A DNA stretch of 64,000 nucleotides from Chromatiaceae bacterium (lineage in GTDB: Bacteria > Pseudomonadota > Gammaproteobacteria > Chromatiales > Chromatiaceae), in the NCBI GenBank assembly GCA_024235215.1, contig JACKMU010000004.1:62001-126000 (forward strand), given 5' to 3'. Position 1 is the stretch's first letter. Every line of letters begins with the position of its first letter. Under the pieces are notes generated by a model. That model did not search any database and was not told the DNA's origin. It was given only the letters and a program-made list of their open reading frames with translations. Shown here one piece after another: positions 8,403-17,269 of the stretch. The position numbers and the translations under genes are program-made.

Positions 8403-11275
8403 TGCAGGACCCTGGCCGTCTACCACAGGAGGGAATCGGGCGTAAGGATCTGAACCAAATTTGCCGGCGTTTCACGCTGATTCAGCGGGAGCGCCTGCAG
8501 CGGATAGAGCACGAACTGCTGCCCTCCCAACAGGATTTCATCCGACTGTTGCCGCTGCTGTTCCATATCAACCATCCGATGTTACCGGGCTTCGTCAATA
8601 CCACCACACCCGCGGGCATTCCCAACTTCTCGCCGACGAAACTGCAGCTGTTGACGGCCAAACGGATCAGCCGCAGCTTCGACTACCAGAAACGCGCACG
8701 ACGCCGCTTCTATATCCAGGGGCTCTACCTGATGGGCAGCATCGGCAGTGTGGCGCATACATTGGGCAGTGATTTCGATGTCTGGCTGTGCCACGATCCG
8801 GCGCTCAGGCAGAGTGCGCTGGAGAGTCTGAAAATCAAGGCCAAGCGGATCGAAAGTTGGGCGCAAGCGCTCAACCTGGAGCTCCACATCTTTGTAATGA
8901 ACGCTGATCGTTTCCGCCGTGGCGAGCGCGAAACACTCTCTTACGATAGCAGCGGAAGCACCCAGAGGCGCCTGCTACTGGAGGAGTTCTACCGCACCGG
9001 GGTACTGCTCGCCGGGCGCTATCCGCTGTGGTGGTTGGTGCCCCCGGAGGAGGAGCGGCGCTACAGTGAATATGCCGCAATGCTGCTGCACAAACGCTTT
9101 GTCGACCCACTCGACTGCATCGATTTCGGTGGGCTGGAAACGCTCTCCGCTGACGAGTTCTTCAGCGCCGCCCACTGGCAGCTCTTCAAAGGAATCGAGG
9201 CACCCTATAAGACCATCCTCAAGTTGTTCCTTACCGAAGCTTACTCCCAGGAGTTTCCGGCGGTGCAATGGCTCTGCCAGGGGGCAAAAGCGGAGATCTA
9301 CGCCGGTCAGGACAATGCCGATGAACTGGACCCGTACGTACTGCTCTACCGCCGCCTGGAACAGTACCTGAGCGGACGCGGCGAAAGTGCCCGACTGGAA
9401 CTGGTCAGACGCTGCTTCTATTTCAAAACCGGTCAGAAGCTCTCCCGCAAGCTGGCGGACCGGGAACCCAGCTGGCAGCAGCGGCTGATGGAGCGGCTGT
9501 CCCGGGAGTGGCAGTGGAGCCAGGCCGATCTCAGCCTGTTCGACTCCAGGGAGAGCTGGAAAATCGACCGTGTGCTGGAGGAGCGCGACATGCTGGTGCG
9601 CGAGCTCACCCGCAGTTTCCGTCTGTTGACCGATTTCGCCCGTACCCATTCCGAGGGGGGCAGTATCGATACCCAGGAGCTCAGCCTGCTCGGACGCAAA
9701 CTTTACACCGCACTGGAGAAACGACCGGGAAAAGTCGACAGCATCAACCCGGGTATCTCGCGCGACCTGGAGGAGTCCCAACTCTCGCTCCACTATACAG
9801 AGGACGCCGGGGAGACATCCGGGTGGCTGCTCTATCTCGGTGAGGTCAATCACGACCAGGCACAGGTAGCCACGCCAATCAAAGCCACCACTGGACTGAT
9901 CGAGCTGCTTACCTGGTGCCAGCTAAACGGCATCATGGGTCCACACACCCGCATCAGCCTCTATCCGGAAACCTGTCCTGTGACTAAAACCGAGCTGCGC
10001 TCCCTGCTCGAGGCGCTGGCGGTGTGCTATCCCAGAGGCATGTACAGCTGCGCCCCACTTGCAGAACTGGCCTCCCAGCCCTACGCGCTTGCCTGCACAC
10101 TGTTCATCAATGTCGGCACGGATCCGATGGCCCATCTCTCCAGACAGGGTAAGCAGCTGACCAGTAACCGCTGTGACCCGCTCAGCTTCGGTGCCGCCCA
10201 TGTCTCACTGGTAGCGCAGATCGAACAGCTGGTGCGCACCAGCTGGGGTGAGATACTGCTCTTCATCCACCAGGGGGAGACCGGACTGCTGAAGAGTCTC
10301 TGCCACTATCTGCAGCTGCTTCTCTTCAGACCCGCAGGAGATTTACCGGAAGTCACTGCGCACAGCTACTCGTCTGTCCGATCAAAGGGCATCTCGCGCC
10401 GGGTTGAGGAGTTGTTCAACCAGGTCAGCCGTGCTTTCAGTCCCACTGGACACGGTCTGCACAGCCGTTATCTGCTGCAGCTGAGCGACAACCATTACCT
10501 GATTCACAATAGTCAGGAGCGCTTCTCTTACATCAGGCTATCCTCCCCCGAAGAGCTGACGGATCTGCTGGCACAGCCGCTAACACGGTTTTCTCCGCTG
10601 GTGATCGATCCACTGACGCTCACCGAAAGTCCGTTACCAGCAATCTACGCGCTGAACCGACCGGGTATCATCCAGCTCTTCTACTTCGACCACAAGGATC
10701 AGACCCAGCTCTATCTGCTGGATGAACAGGGTGCGCTGTTCCAGCAGCAGCTGCCACTCACGGAGGAGTATTACCTGCTACTGCAACAGCAGCGTTTTAT
10801 CAACAACATCTGTCTGATGCGCAACCTGCAGGAGAAGGAGCCGGCGCATCGTCTGCTCCTCGCAGCACCCGAATTCTTTCGGCTCTCGCAGACTCGTGAT
10901 GGGTGTTTCATCGCCAATCCCAGCAAACCGCCACGAAACCGGCTCGCCGACGACTATCTGGAACTGCGCCTGCTGAGCGAAGGGCTCAATCTGAATCACG
11001 CCTCCTGGGTGTTGCTCAGCGGAGAGCGGGAGTTCTCTTCACTGGAGTATGGTGACCAGCTGTTTCAGCAGGTGGCAGAGCACATCCTCGCGCAGCGTCA
11101 GAGCCGGCAGACCTACCCCATCTACCTGACCGGTCTGCAACTCTCCTGCCTCTCCAGTGGGAGCAGCGTATCCACTATGCAGCTGTTCAACCTCAAGCGA
11201 CGTCTGGAGCAGCGGCTGGGGGAAGCGCTGACGTGTCTGTCGAAAGGTACGGCGAAGCCGGTTAATCCAGTCTGA
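8402..11275 (+). CDS. cyaA: class I adenylate cyclase
   Basis: Makes cAMP from ATP in the cytoplasm. It is 957 residues long; enterobacterial CyaA is about 850. The catalytic N-terminal half has the nucleotidyl-transferase-like motif LMGSIGSVAHTLGSDFDVWL, with the acidic pair at about residues 124-126. The C-terminal half is the long regulatory region of class I enzymes. ATG 8402 overlaps the stop of the degenerate GGDEF gene by one base. An in-frame extension to 8306 lies wholly inside that gene and is rejected. lptM follows on the same strand, as in many gammaproteobacteria. Confidence 0.95.
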   Translation: MQDPGRLPQEGIGRKDLNQICRRFTLIQRERLQRIEHELLPSQQDFIRLLPLLFHINHPMLPGFVNTTTPAGIPNFSPTKLQLLTAKRISRSFDYQKRARRRFYIQGLYLMGSIGSVAHTLGSDFDVWLCHDPALRQSALESLKIKAKRIESWAQALNLELHIFVMNADRFRRGERETLSYDSSGSTQRRLLLEEFYRTGVLLAGRYPLWWLVPPEEERRYSEYAAMLLHKRFVDPLDCIDFGGLETLSADEFFSAAHWQLFKGIEAPYKTILKLFLTEAYSQEFPAVQWLCQGAKAEIYAGQDNADELDPYVLLYRRLEQYLSGRGESARLELVRRCFYFKTGQKLSRKLADREPSWQQRLMERLSREWQWSQADLSLFDSRESWKIDRVLEERDMLVRELTRSFRLLTDFARTHSEGGSIDTQELSLLGRKLYTALEKRPGKVDSINPGISRDLEESQLSLHYTEDAGETSGWLLYLGEVNHDQAQVATPIKATTGLIELLTWCQLNGIMGPHTRISLYPETCPVTKTELRSLLEALAVCYPRGMYSCAPLAELASQPYALACTLFINVGTDPMAHLSRQGKQLTSNRCDPLSFGAAHVSLVAQIEQLVRTSWGEILLFIHQGETGLLKSLCHYLQLLLFRPAGDLPEVTAHSYSSVRSKGISRRVEELFNQVSRAFSPTGHGLHSRYLLQLSDNHYLIHNSQERFSYIRLSSPEELTDLLAQPLTRFSPLVIDPLTLTESPLPAIYALNRPGIIQLFYFDHKDQTQLYLLDEQGALFQQQLPLTEEYYLLLQQQRFINNICLMRNLQEKEPAHRLLLAAPEFFRLSQTRDGCFIANPSKPPRNRLADDYLELRLLSEGLNLNHASWVLLSGEREFSSLEYGDQLFQQVAEHILAQRQSRQTYPIYLTGLQLSCLSSGSSVSTMQLFNLKRRLEQRLGEALTCLSKGTAKPVNPV

Positions 11276-11368
11276 ACGGCACCCGGAGAGAAGCAGTTGG
11301 CTTCACCGGTGAGTTGCAGTGAAATCAGGTATATACTGCGGCCAACCTGATTGAGAATGGGAGAAAAA

Positions 11369-11506
11369 ATGCACAGCCGGCCACGTTACCTACCCTGGAT
11401 AGTGATTGTGCTACTCACTCTGAGCAGCATGCTCAGCGCCTGCGGACAGAAAGGACCGCTCTACCTGCCTCAACCAGACCAGGAGCAACAAGAGAGAGAG
11501 GAGTAG
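11369..11506 (+). CDS. lptM: LPS translocon maturation lipoprotein LptM
   Basis: A 45-residue lipoprotein. The signal sequence ends LSSMLSAC with the lipidated cysteine at residue 25, followed at once by GQKGPLYLP, the hallmark of LptM (YifL). LptM helps the LptDE outer-membrane LPS assembly complex mature. ATG 11369 has GGGAG six bases upstream; another in-frame ATG at 11357 would add four residues. In related genomes it lies between cyaA/cyaY and lysA-dapF. Here an NlpC/P60 gene on the other strand occupies the place of lysA, with only 7 bases between the two stops. Confidence 0.9.
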   Translation: MHSRPRYLPWIVIVLLTLSSMLSACGQKGPLYLPQPDQEQQEREE

Positions 11507-11513
11507 TTCAACG

Positions 11514-12020
11514 CTACAGCAGGTCGCCGCCACCGATCCAGCGCCGGCGCCAGTACGGTTGCTCCAGCTGCTCCTCACGCACCCTGCCACCGCTTGATGG
11601 CGCATGAACGAAGCGCCCCTCACCGGTATAGATACCGACATGTCCACCCTTGTAGCTGGTGTCGAAGAAGACCAGATCTCCGGGACGCAACTCAGCAGCA
11701 GAGACAGGCGCCGCAAAGCGCATCTGCTGAGCAACGGTTCTGGGTACTGCAACACCCGCCTGGCGATAGCTGTAGTAGACCAGTCCGCTGCAGTCAAAAC
11801 CGCGTCCCGGTTGGGTGCCGCCAAAGCGATAAGGAACGCCAATCTGGGCGCGGGCAATCTCCACCAACTGCTGACGATCCTGAGTAGTGGCTGACTCCCG
11901 CGATGGCTGAACCACCGTGCGCTGCGGCGCAACGGCACAGGCGGTAAGCAGCAGCAGACAGAGGGTGACTGCTCCGCGCGGTAACAAACGACCTGTATCG
12001 CTGATCTTTTCGTCAGACAT
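11514..12020 (-). CDS. NlpC/P60 family cell-wall hydrolase, lipoprotein
   Basis: A 168-residue lipoprotein: basic start, hydrophobic stretch and lipobox LLTAC with C28. The NlpC/P60 domain begins at about residue 52 (VEIARAQIGVPYRFGG). The catalytic triad is complete: C77 in DCSGLV, H127 in GGHVGIY and H139 in FVHAP. Such proteins cut D-Glu-mDAP or related peptidoglycan peptide bonds in the periplasm. ATG 12020 is preferred (GGAG upstream) over 12080. It is convergent with lptM. Confidence 0.9.
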   Translation of the reverse strand: MSDEKISDTGRLLPRGAVTLCLLLLTACAVAPQRTVVQPSRESATTQDRQQLVEIARAQIGVPYRFGGTQPGRGFDCSGLVYYSYRQAGVAVPRTVAQQMRFAAPVSAAELRPGDLVFFDTSYKGGHVGIYTGEGRFVHAPSSGGRVREEQLEQPYWRRRWIGGGDLL

Positions 12021-12194
12021 ATCAGCTTCTCCATTATTGGTCAGCTTGGAAAGGATTAAGGATGAGTTCCCTGCTCCCACTCAAAAATATAACGTAATTA
12101 TGCACTTTGACAAAGTTTCTCCGGAGTGGATGATGTATTTAAGCAACCCGATCCGGACTAAAATGAATCTATACCATGCTATCGGGCCACGTCG

Positions 12195-13025
12195 ATGATT
12201 CTGGAGTTCACCAAGATGCACGGGTTGGGTAACGATTTTGTCGTTATCGACGCCACTCAACAGCAGATCAACCTCTCCACGGCACAGTATCGCCACCTGG
12301 CTGATCGCCATTTTGGCGTGGGTTGTGATCAGGTCCTGTTGATAGAGCCCCCACGAGAAGCGGCGACAGATTTCCACTATCGGATCTTCAATGCCGATGG
12401 CGGTGAAGTGGAGCAGTGCGGAAATGGTGCCCGCTGCTTCGCACGCTACGTTCACGATCAGGGTTTGACCGAAAAGAAGGTGATTGAAGTTGGCACGCTT
12501 GCTGGTCGGATCCGCCTCTATCTGGAGACGGACGGCAATGTCAGGGTGAATATGGGCATACCGATTCTGGAACCGGCGGCAATACCGTTTCTCGCGGATC
12601 GGCGGGCGCCTCTTTATTCCATTGATCTCAAGGGTCGGCGCATCGAGTTGGGCGCCGTTTCGATGGGGAATCCGCATGCGATATTGCAGGTGCCGGATAT
12701 CGACACAGCCGAGGTGGCTAGCATCGGACCGCTGCTGGAGTGCCACCCAAGCTTCCCGCGCAGGGTCAATGTGGGTTTCATGCAGCGCTGCTCACCCGGC
12801 GAGATCCGACTGCGTGTGTTCGAACGCGGCACTGGAGAGACACTCGCCTGCGGCACTGGCGCCTGTGCGGCGGTTGTCCACGGCCGGCTTCTGGGCCTGC
12901 TGGAGGAGAGTGTGGTGGTCCATCTGAAGGGCGGGGATCTGCGCATTGTTTGGTCGGGAGAGGGAGAACCGGTCTGGATGAGCGGTCCGGCAGTTCGCGT
13001 CTTCCAGGGGCGAATCACGCTTTAG
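12195..13025 (+). CDS. dapF: diaminopimelate epimerase
   Basis: Converts LL- to meso-diaminopimelate for lysine and peptidoglycan synthesis. It is 276 residues, full length. The two catalytic cysteines are present: C75 in EQCGNGARC and C219 in LACGTGAC, spaced as in E. coli. The start MILEFTKMHGLGNDF is typical. In most gammaproteobacteria DUF484 and xerC follow directly; here they lie about 9 kb further on, after a block of unrelated genes. lysA, often just upstream, is missing. Confidence 0.97.
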   Translation: MILEFTKMHGLGNDFVVIDATQQQINLSTAQYRHLADRHFGVGCDQVLLIEPPREAATDFHYRIFNADGGEVEQCGNGARCFARYVHDQGLTEKKVIEVGTLAGRIRLYLETDGNVRVNMGIPILEPAAIPFLADRRAPLYSIDLKGRRIELGAVSMGNPHAILQVPDIDTAEVASIGPLLECHPSFPRRVNVGFMQRCSPGEIRLRVFERGTGETLACGTGACAAVVHGRLLGLLEESVVVHLKGGDLRIVWSGEGEPVWMSGPAVRVFQGRITL

Positions 13026-13070
13026 CGGAATACAAATGTCACCAGAGGCTGGTCACCTGATGGAGGAGTA

Positions 13071-13895
13071 ATGCCCCTGTTTCACTATTTGTCTGTTGCA
13101 TTTTTCTTATTGGTTACCTGGCCGGTACACTTATCAGCCCATGGTGATATTCATCAACAAATCGCCATGCTCAACCGGCAACTGGAGCAAACCGAAACCG
13201 CCGATCTACTGCTGAAACGTGCACGCCTCTGGCGTGAAGACGGTAACCTGCCCGCAGCCATGCAGGATATCGAGAGCGCACTGGTGCTGGACCCGAATCA
13301 TGGCGACGCACTGTTTTGGGGGGCAAAGACAGCATTGGATCAGCAACATCTGCCTAAAGCCGACGCGTTGGCTACACGCTTCTTCACCCAAGTGAAGCTG
13401 CAGCAGAATGCGGGCACGTTATCACGCGCTCATCGTTTGTTAGCTGACATTCACCGTGCTGCAAACGATCCTGAGCGGGCTATCCACCATTGGCAACAGT
13501 ATCTGGCTTTGCAATCGTCGCCTGACCCAGACAGCTGGCTGGAATTGGCTGAATTGCTATTGCAGCAACAAGGTTTCAATGCTGCACGGCTGATCCTGCA
13601 GCAAGCACTGCGCAAATCTGCTGGCAATACTGTCATTCAACAACGCCTGGTGGAAATGGCGATATCCGCACGCGCTTACCCGGTTGCTCTGGAGATGCTG
13701 GATCAGCAATTGCTGAATGCGGTTGCGATACGCAAGGTCAATCTGTTGCTGCAAAAAATGGAAGTACTGAACTTGCAGGGTGAAATGGAGCAGGCGCAAC
13801 GGGTTCACCGACTGGCAAAAGCAGCTTTTGCACAGTTGCCTGCCAATCGCCGGAATCTGCCTGCAGTGCGGCAATTACAGCAGCAGCTGCAATAA
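13071..13895 (+). CDS. secreted TPR-repeat protein
   Basis: A 274-residue exported protein: signal peptide (FLLVTWPVHLSAHG), then TPR-like helices throughout, for instance LPAAMQDIESALVLDPNHGDALFW at about residues 60-85 and PERAIHHWQQYL. It is rich in Gln and Leu. GGAGG lies just before the ATG. No enzymatic motif is present; TPR proteins of this type act as periplasmic scaffolds. It is the first gene of the insert that separates dapF from DUF484-xerC, and precedes a secreted phosphatase-esterase on the same strand, so a shared function is possible but unproven. Confidence 0.8.
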   Translation: MPLFHYLSVAFFLLVTWPVHLSAHGDIHQQIAMLNRQLEQTETADLLLKRARLWREDGNLPAAMQDIESALVLDPNHGDALFWGAKTALDQQHLPKADALATRFFTQVKLQQNAGTLSRAHRLLADIHRAANDPERAIHHWQQYLALQSSPDPDSWLELAELLLQQQGFNAARLILQQALRKSAGNTVIQQRLVEMAISARAYPVALEMLDQQLLNAVAIRKVNLLLQKMEVLNLQGEMEQAQRVHRLAKAAFAQLPANRRNLPAVRQLQQQLQ

Positions 13896-14235
13896 TTATC
13901 GAATTAGTCTGGGTTAGTATGTTTGCTACCGGTGAAGTGTCTGAATCCAACCCTGAGGGCCTATCCGTGCTTTGTGCACGGTGGCAACAAATCTTGAAAT
14001 CACGTGGAAGCGGTGGGTAAAGACAGGACAAACCCGGTCGTCTTTTTACCGCTTGGATAAATTGGTCAGTTGTGTGCACAACCGTTGGGGCAGAACACGA
14101 ACAGACGGATTGCGACCGGGAATCATGCGGAGATATATGGCTGGGTTAGTACTTGTCTTCACTGCGTCGCGGGTCTGGCCTTGCTCCAACCGCTGGGATC
14201 AGCGGTACTCCTTCACCTGTCGTCGGTGCTCAAAC
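13896..14235 (+). other. gap between TPR and phosphatase genes
   Basis: No convincing gene. It holds a short hairpin (CCGTGC-TTTGT-GCACGG, 13965-13981) and an imperfect inverted repeat AGCGGTGGGTAAAGAC (14009-14024) with GTCTTTTTACCGCT (14040-14053), either of which could be a weak terminator or leader structure. The phosphatase frame is open through part of this gap, so a start further upstream (ATG 14137, with GGAG before it) is possible. Confidence 0.4.
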
Positions 14236-17220
14236 ATGTGGCAGCCAATCCGCTACGGTGCTGTATTGCTGCTGGCATTTTTACTGACGGGCAGATTGTT
14301 GGCCGCCGAACCAGAATTCATTGCCAAAGGGGCAATCTGGAGATATCTCGATAACGGTTCTGACCAAGGCACGGCCTGGCAGGTGAATACGTTTGACGAC
14401 AGTAGTTGGCAGAGTGGGGCCGCCCAACTGGGCTATGGGGATGGTGATGAAACGACGGTAGTCGGCTACGGTTCGAGCAGCAGTTCCAAATACATTACCA
14501 CCTATTTCCGGTTTCAATTCCACGTGCAGGATGCGTCGCAATATCAGCAATTGCAACTGGACCTGCTGCGGGACGACGGAGTGGTGGTTTACCTGAATGG
14601 TTCGGAGGTATTGCGTGACAACATGCCATCCGGAGCCATCACCTACCAGACGCTTTCCAGCAGCACCATTGCCGGTTCCGATGAATCCCTGTTCACCCGA
14701 CACGAACTATCCAGCGCGGATTTGATAACTGGTACCAATACGCTGGCGGTGGAAGTGCATCAACGCGACGGCATCAGTTCCGACATCAGTCTCGATCTGG
14801 CGCTGACCGGTGTGACCGGTAACAGGTTGGCCAATGTCATTCGTGGCCCATATCTGCAACTGGCGACCAGCAACAGTATGACGATTCGGTGGCGCACCGA
14901 TGTGGCGACCGACAGTCAGGTGCAGGTCGGTACCAGTGTTGACAATCTGGCGATGGTAGTTGATTCGGCCAGCCAAACTACCGAGCATGAACTGAGTGTG
15001 ACCGGGCTGGATCCCGCAACCACTTATTACTATGCCATCGGTAGCAGTGGCTTAACCCTGCTCAGTGGTTCCGACTACCGCTTTCGAACTTCACCCGCTA
15101 CGGGCAGCCGTGTGCCTACCCGTCTTTGGGTGATTGGGGACTCCGGTACGGCCAATCGCAATGCGCAGGCAGTGTATGACGCTTATCGCCATGTAACCGG
15201 TGCAGCCCATACCGATTTGTGGCTGATGCTGGGAGACAACGCCTATCTCAACGGTACGGATGACGAATACCAAAGCGCCGTATTTGATCTCTATCCGGAA
15301 TTGTTACGGCAGACGCCACTGTGGCCTACTCTGGGAAATCATGATGGTTACAGTGCGGACTCCGCTAGTGAAAGTGGCCCTTATTACGATATTTTCACAT
15401 TACCGCGCCAGGCCGAAGCCGGTGGATTGACTTCCGGTACTGAAGCCTATTATTCCTTCGATTACGCCAATATGCATTTCATTGTGCTGGACTCCTACGA
15501 AACCAGCCGCACCAGTGATGATGCCATGATGCAATGGCTGGAAGCCGATCTGCAAAATACCACCGCCGACTGGATCATCGCGTTCTGGCACCACCCGCCG
15601 TACAGCAAGGGTTCGCACGACTCTGACACCGATAGCCGCATGACCGATATGCGCGCCATCGCGTTACCGATTCTGGAAAGTTACGGGGTGGATCTGGTGC
15701 TGACCGGACATAGTCATGCCTACGAGCGTTCCAAGCTGATCGGCGGGCACTACCAGAGCTCCGATACCTTCAGCAGTGCCTATGAAATAGATGCAGGCAG
15801 TGGCCGCGCTGACGATACCGGCATCTACCAAAAGCGCTCGGACAGCGCCTATTCAGGCGCTGTGTACGTGGTGGCGGGCAGCTCCGGGCAGGTCAGTCCC
15901 AGCGGCAATCTGAACCATCCGGCGATGTACCTGTCGCTGCGGGAACTGGGATCGATGATTCTGGAAGTGGATGGTTTGACCCTGAATGCCAGTTTCATTG
16001 ACGACAAAGGTGCGCAACAGGATTATTTCACCCTCGACAAGCAGGATGTACCGAACCACGATAATGGCACCCTGACGCGCTCCGCCGGTTGTGGTCTGAT
16101 AGCGAGTTCCGGGCGAGGCTACCGGCAGATCACCTCATCAGGTAAGACGCGCCAGTATTACCTGTCGGTACCCGCCAACTACGATCCCGACAAGGCTTAT
16201 AACCTCGTGTTCGGAATGCACGGATTGAATAACGACGGTATCCGGATGCGCGATTATTTGCGACTGGAAGATACAGCACCAGCCGCTGATACCCTCTTTG
16301 TTTACCCGGATGCGTTGCAACGCCAATGGCCGGAATTTGGCAACAACAGCTATACCGGATGGCTGCTCAAGCACGAGGACAATGAAGATTTTGTGTTGTT
16401 CGATGACATTCTCGCCGAGCTCGAGAACGATTATTGTATCAACTCCACGCGGGTTTACGTCACCGGACAAGGCTCCGGAGGCGATGTTACCAGCAGTCTG
16501 GCCTGTGCGCGCGGCAACAGGATTGCGGCAGCGACAGGGGTCGCCATCAACGGTGATTTCTTTTTTACCGGCGTTAATGGCTACGAAGAAACCTACCCAA
16601 CACTCACTTATATGGATTGCCAGCGTTCCGTACCCATGATCACCTACCGGGGAGCCAATGATGTTTATCAGGCCGGTAAATCCAGCGACTGGTGGTATGG
16701 CGTCAACCAATGCAACAGCCCGGCGGGTAACGCCAGCAAGGAGAGTATCCCCAGCAATGGCCGTTACGAAGACAGCGGTTGTATTGCACCAAACATTTAC
16801 GTGCGTTACTCCAACATCAGTCCGTACATGGCGGGCGATGATCACCAGATTCCGCAGAACTTCGAATCCGAAACCATGAGCTTTTTCCTGAGTCACGCAT
16901 TACCTGCCGCTGATAGTGATGGCGACGGTGTAGCAGATGACCAGGATGCGTTCCCGAACGATCCGGACGAATCGGTGGATACGGATGGTGATGGCTTGGG
17001 CAATAATTCTGATACCGATGATGATGACGATGGTATGCCGGATATCTGGGAAATTACCAACGGACTCGATCCGCTGAATGCCGATGATGCAACGCAGGAC
17101 AAGGATGGTGATGGAGCCACTAATCTGGAGGAGTATCAGTTGGGCGGTGATCCGAACGATGCTGCGGATGGAAATGGTCCAGCAGTAAAAATCTTTCCTG
17201 CTCTTCTGGAGCTGTTATAG
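14236..17220 (+). CDS. secreted purple-acid-phosphatase-like / CE1 esterase-like fusion with calcium repeats
   Basis: About 994 residues from ATG 14236, which opens a clear signal peptide (YGAVLLLAFLLTGRLLAAEP). Order: N-terminal beta domain; fibronectin III/PAP-N domain (about 190-280); metallophosphoesterase with all metal motifs (IGDSG near 300, GDNAY 331, GNHD 368, HHPPY 451, GHSHAY 490); a CE1/LpqC-type esterase domain (about 615-870); thrombospondin type-3 Asp-rich repeats (about 890-980). In the esterase domain the expected G-x-S-x-G reads GQGSG, so the nucleophile serine appears replaced by glycine, although candidate Asp and His (GDDHQIP) remain. No PEP-CTERM or LPXTG anchor is seen. 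Likely extracellular phosphoesterase; substrate unknown. Confidence 0.8.
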   Translation: MWQPIRYGAVLLLAFLLTGRLLAAEPEFIAKGAIWRYLDNGSDQGTAWQVNTFDDSSWQSGAAQLGYGDGDETTVVGYGSSSSSKYITTYFRFQFHVQDASQYQQLQLDLLRDDGVVVYLNGSEVLRDNMPSGAITYQTLSSSTIAGSDESLFTRHELSSADLITGTNTLAVEVHQRDGISSDISLDLALTGVTGNRLANVIRGPYLQLATSNSMTIRWRTDVATDSQVQVGTSVDNLAMVVDSASQTTEHELSVTGLDPATTYYYAIGSSGLTLLSGSDYRFRTSPATGSRVPTRLWVIGDSGTANRNAQAVYDAYRHVTGAAHTDLWLMLGDNAYLNGTDDEYQSAVFDLYPELLRQTPLWPTLGNHDGYSADSASESGPYYDIFTLPRQAEAGGLTSGTEAYYSFDYANMHFIVLDSYETSRTSDDAMMQWLEADLQNTTADWIIAFWHHPPYSKGSHDSDTDSRMTDMRAIALPILESYGVDLVLTGHSHAYERSKLIGGHYQSSDTFSSAYEIDAGSGRADDTGIYQKRSDSAYSGAVYVVAGSSGQVSPSGNLNHPAMYLSLRELGSMILEVDGLTLNASFIDDKGAQQDYFTLDKQDVPNHDNGTLTRSAGCGLIASSGRGYRQITSSGKTRQYYLSVPANYDPDKAYNLVFGMHGLNNDGIRMRDYLRLEDTAPAADTLFVYPDALQRQWPEFGNNSYTGWLLKHEDNEDFVLFDDILAELENDYCINSTRVYVTGQGSGGDVTSSLACARGNRIAAATGVAINGDFFFTGVNGYEETYPTLTYMDCQRSVPMITYRGANDVYQAGKSSDWWYGVNQCNSPAGNASKESIPSNGRYEDSGCIAPNIYVRYSNISPYMAGDDHQIPQNFESETMSFFLSHALPAADSDGDGVADDQDAFPNDPDESVDTDGDGLGNNSDTDDDDDGMPDIWEITNGLDPLNADDATQDKDGDGATNLEEYQLGGDPNDAADGNGPAVKIFPALLELL

Positions 17221-17269
17221 TGAATCGGGTGGGCTTGAGCTTTAACCCGCACAACCCAATTGATCAGAG

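Noticed and set aside
8975..9853. 292-codon minus-strand frame
   Set aside because: Antisense shadow of cyaA; no ribosome site and no recognisable motif.
13972..14235. N-terminal extension of the phosphatase-esterase protein
   Set aside because: Its 88 residues lack a signal peptide and lie before a perfect one at 14236; ATG 14137 with GGAG is the only serious alternative.
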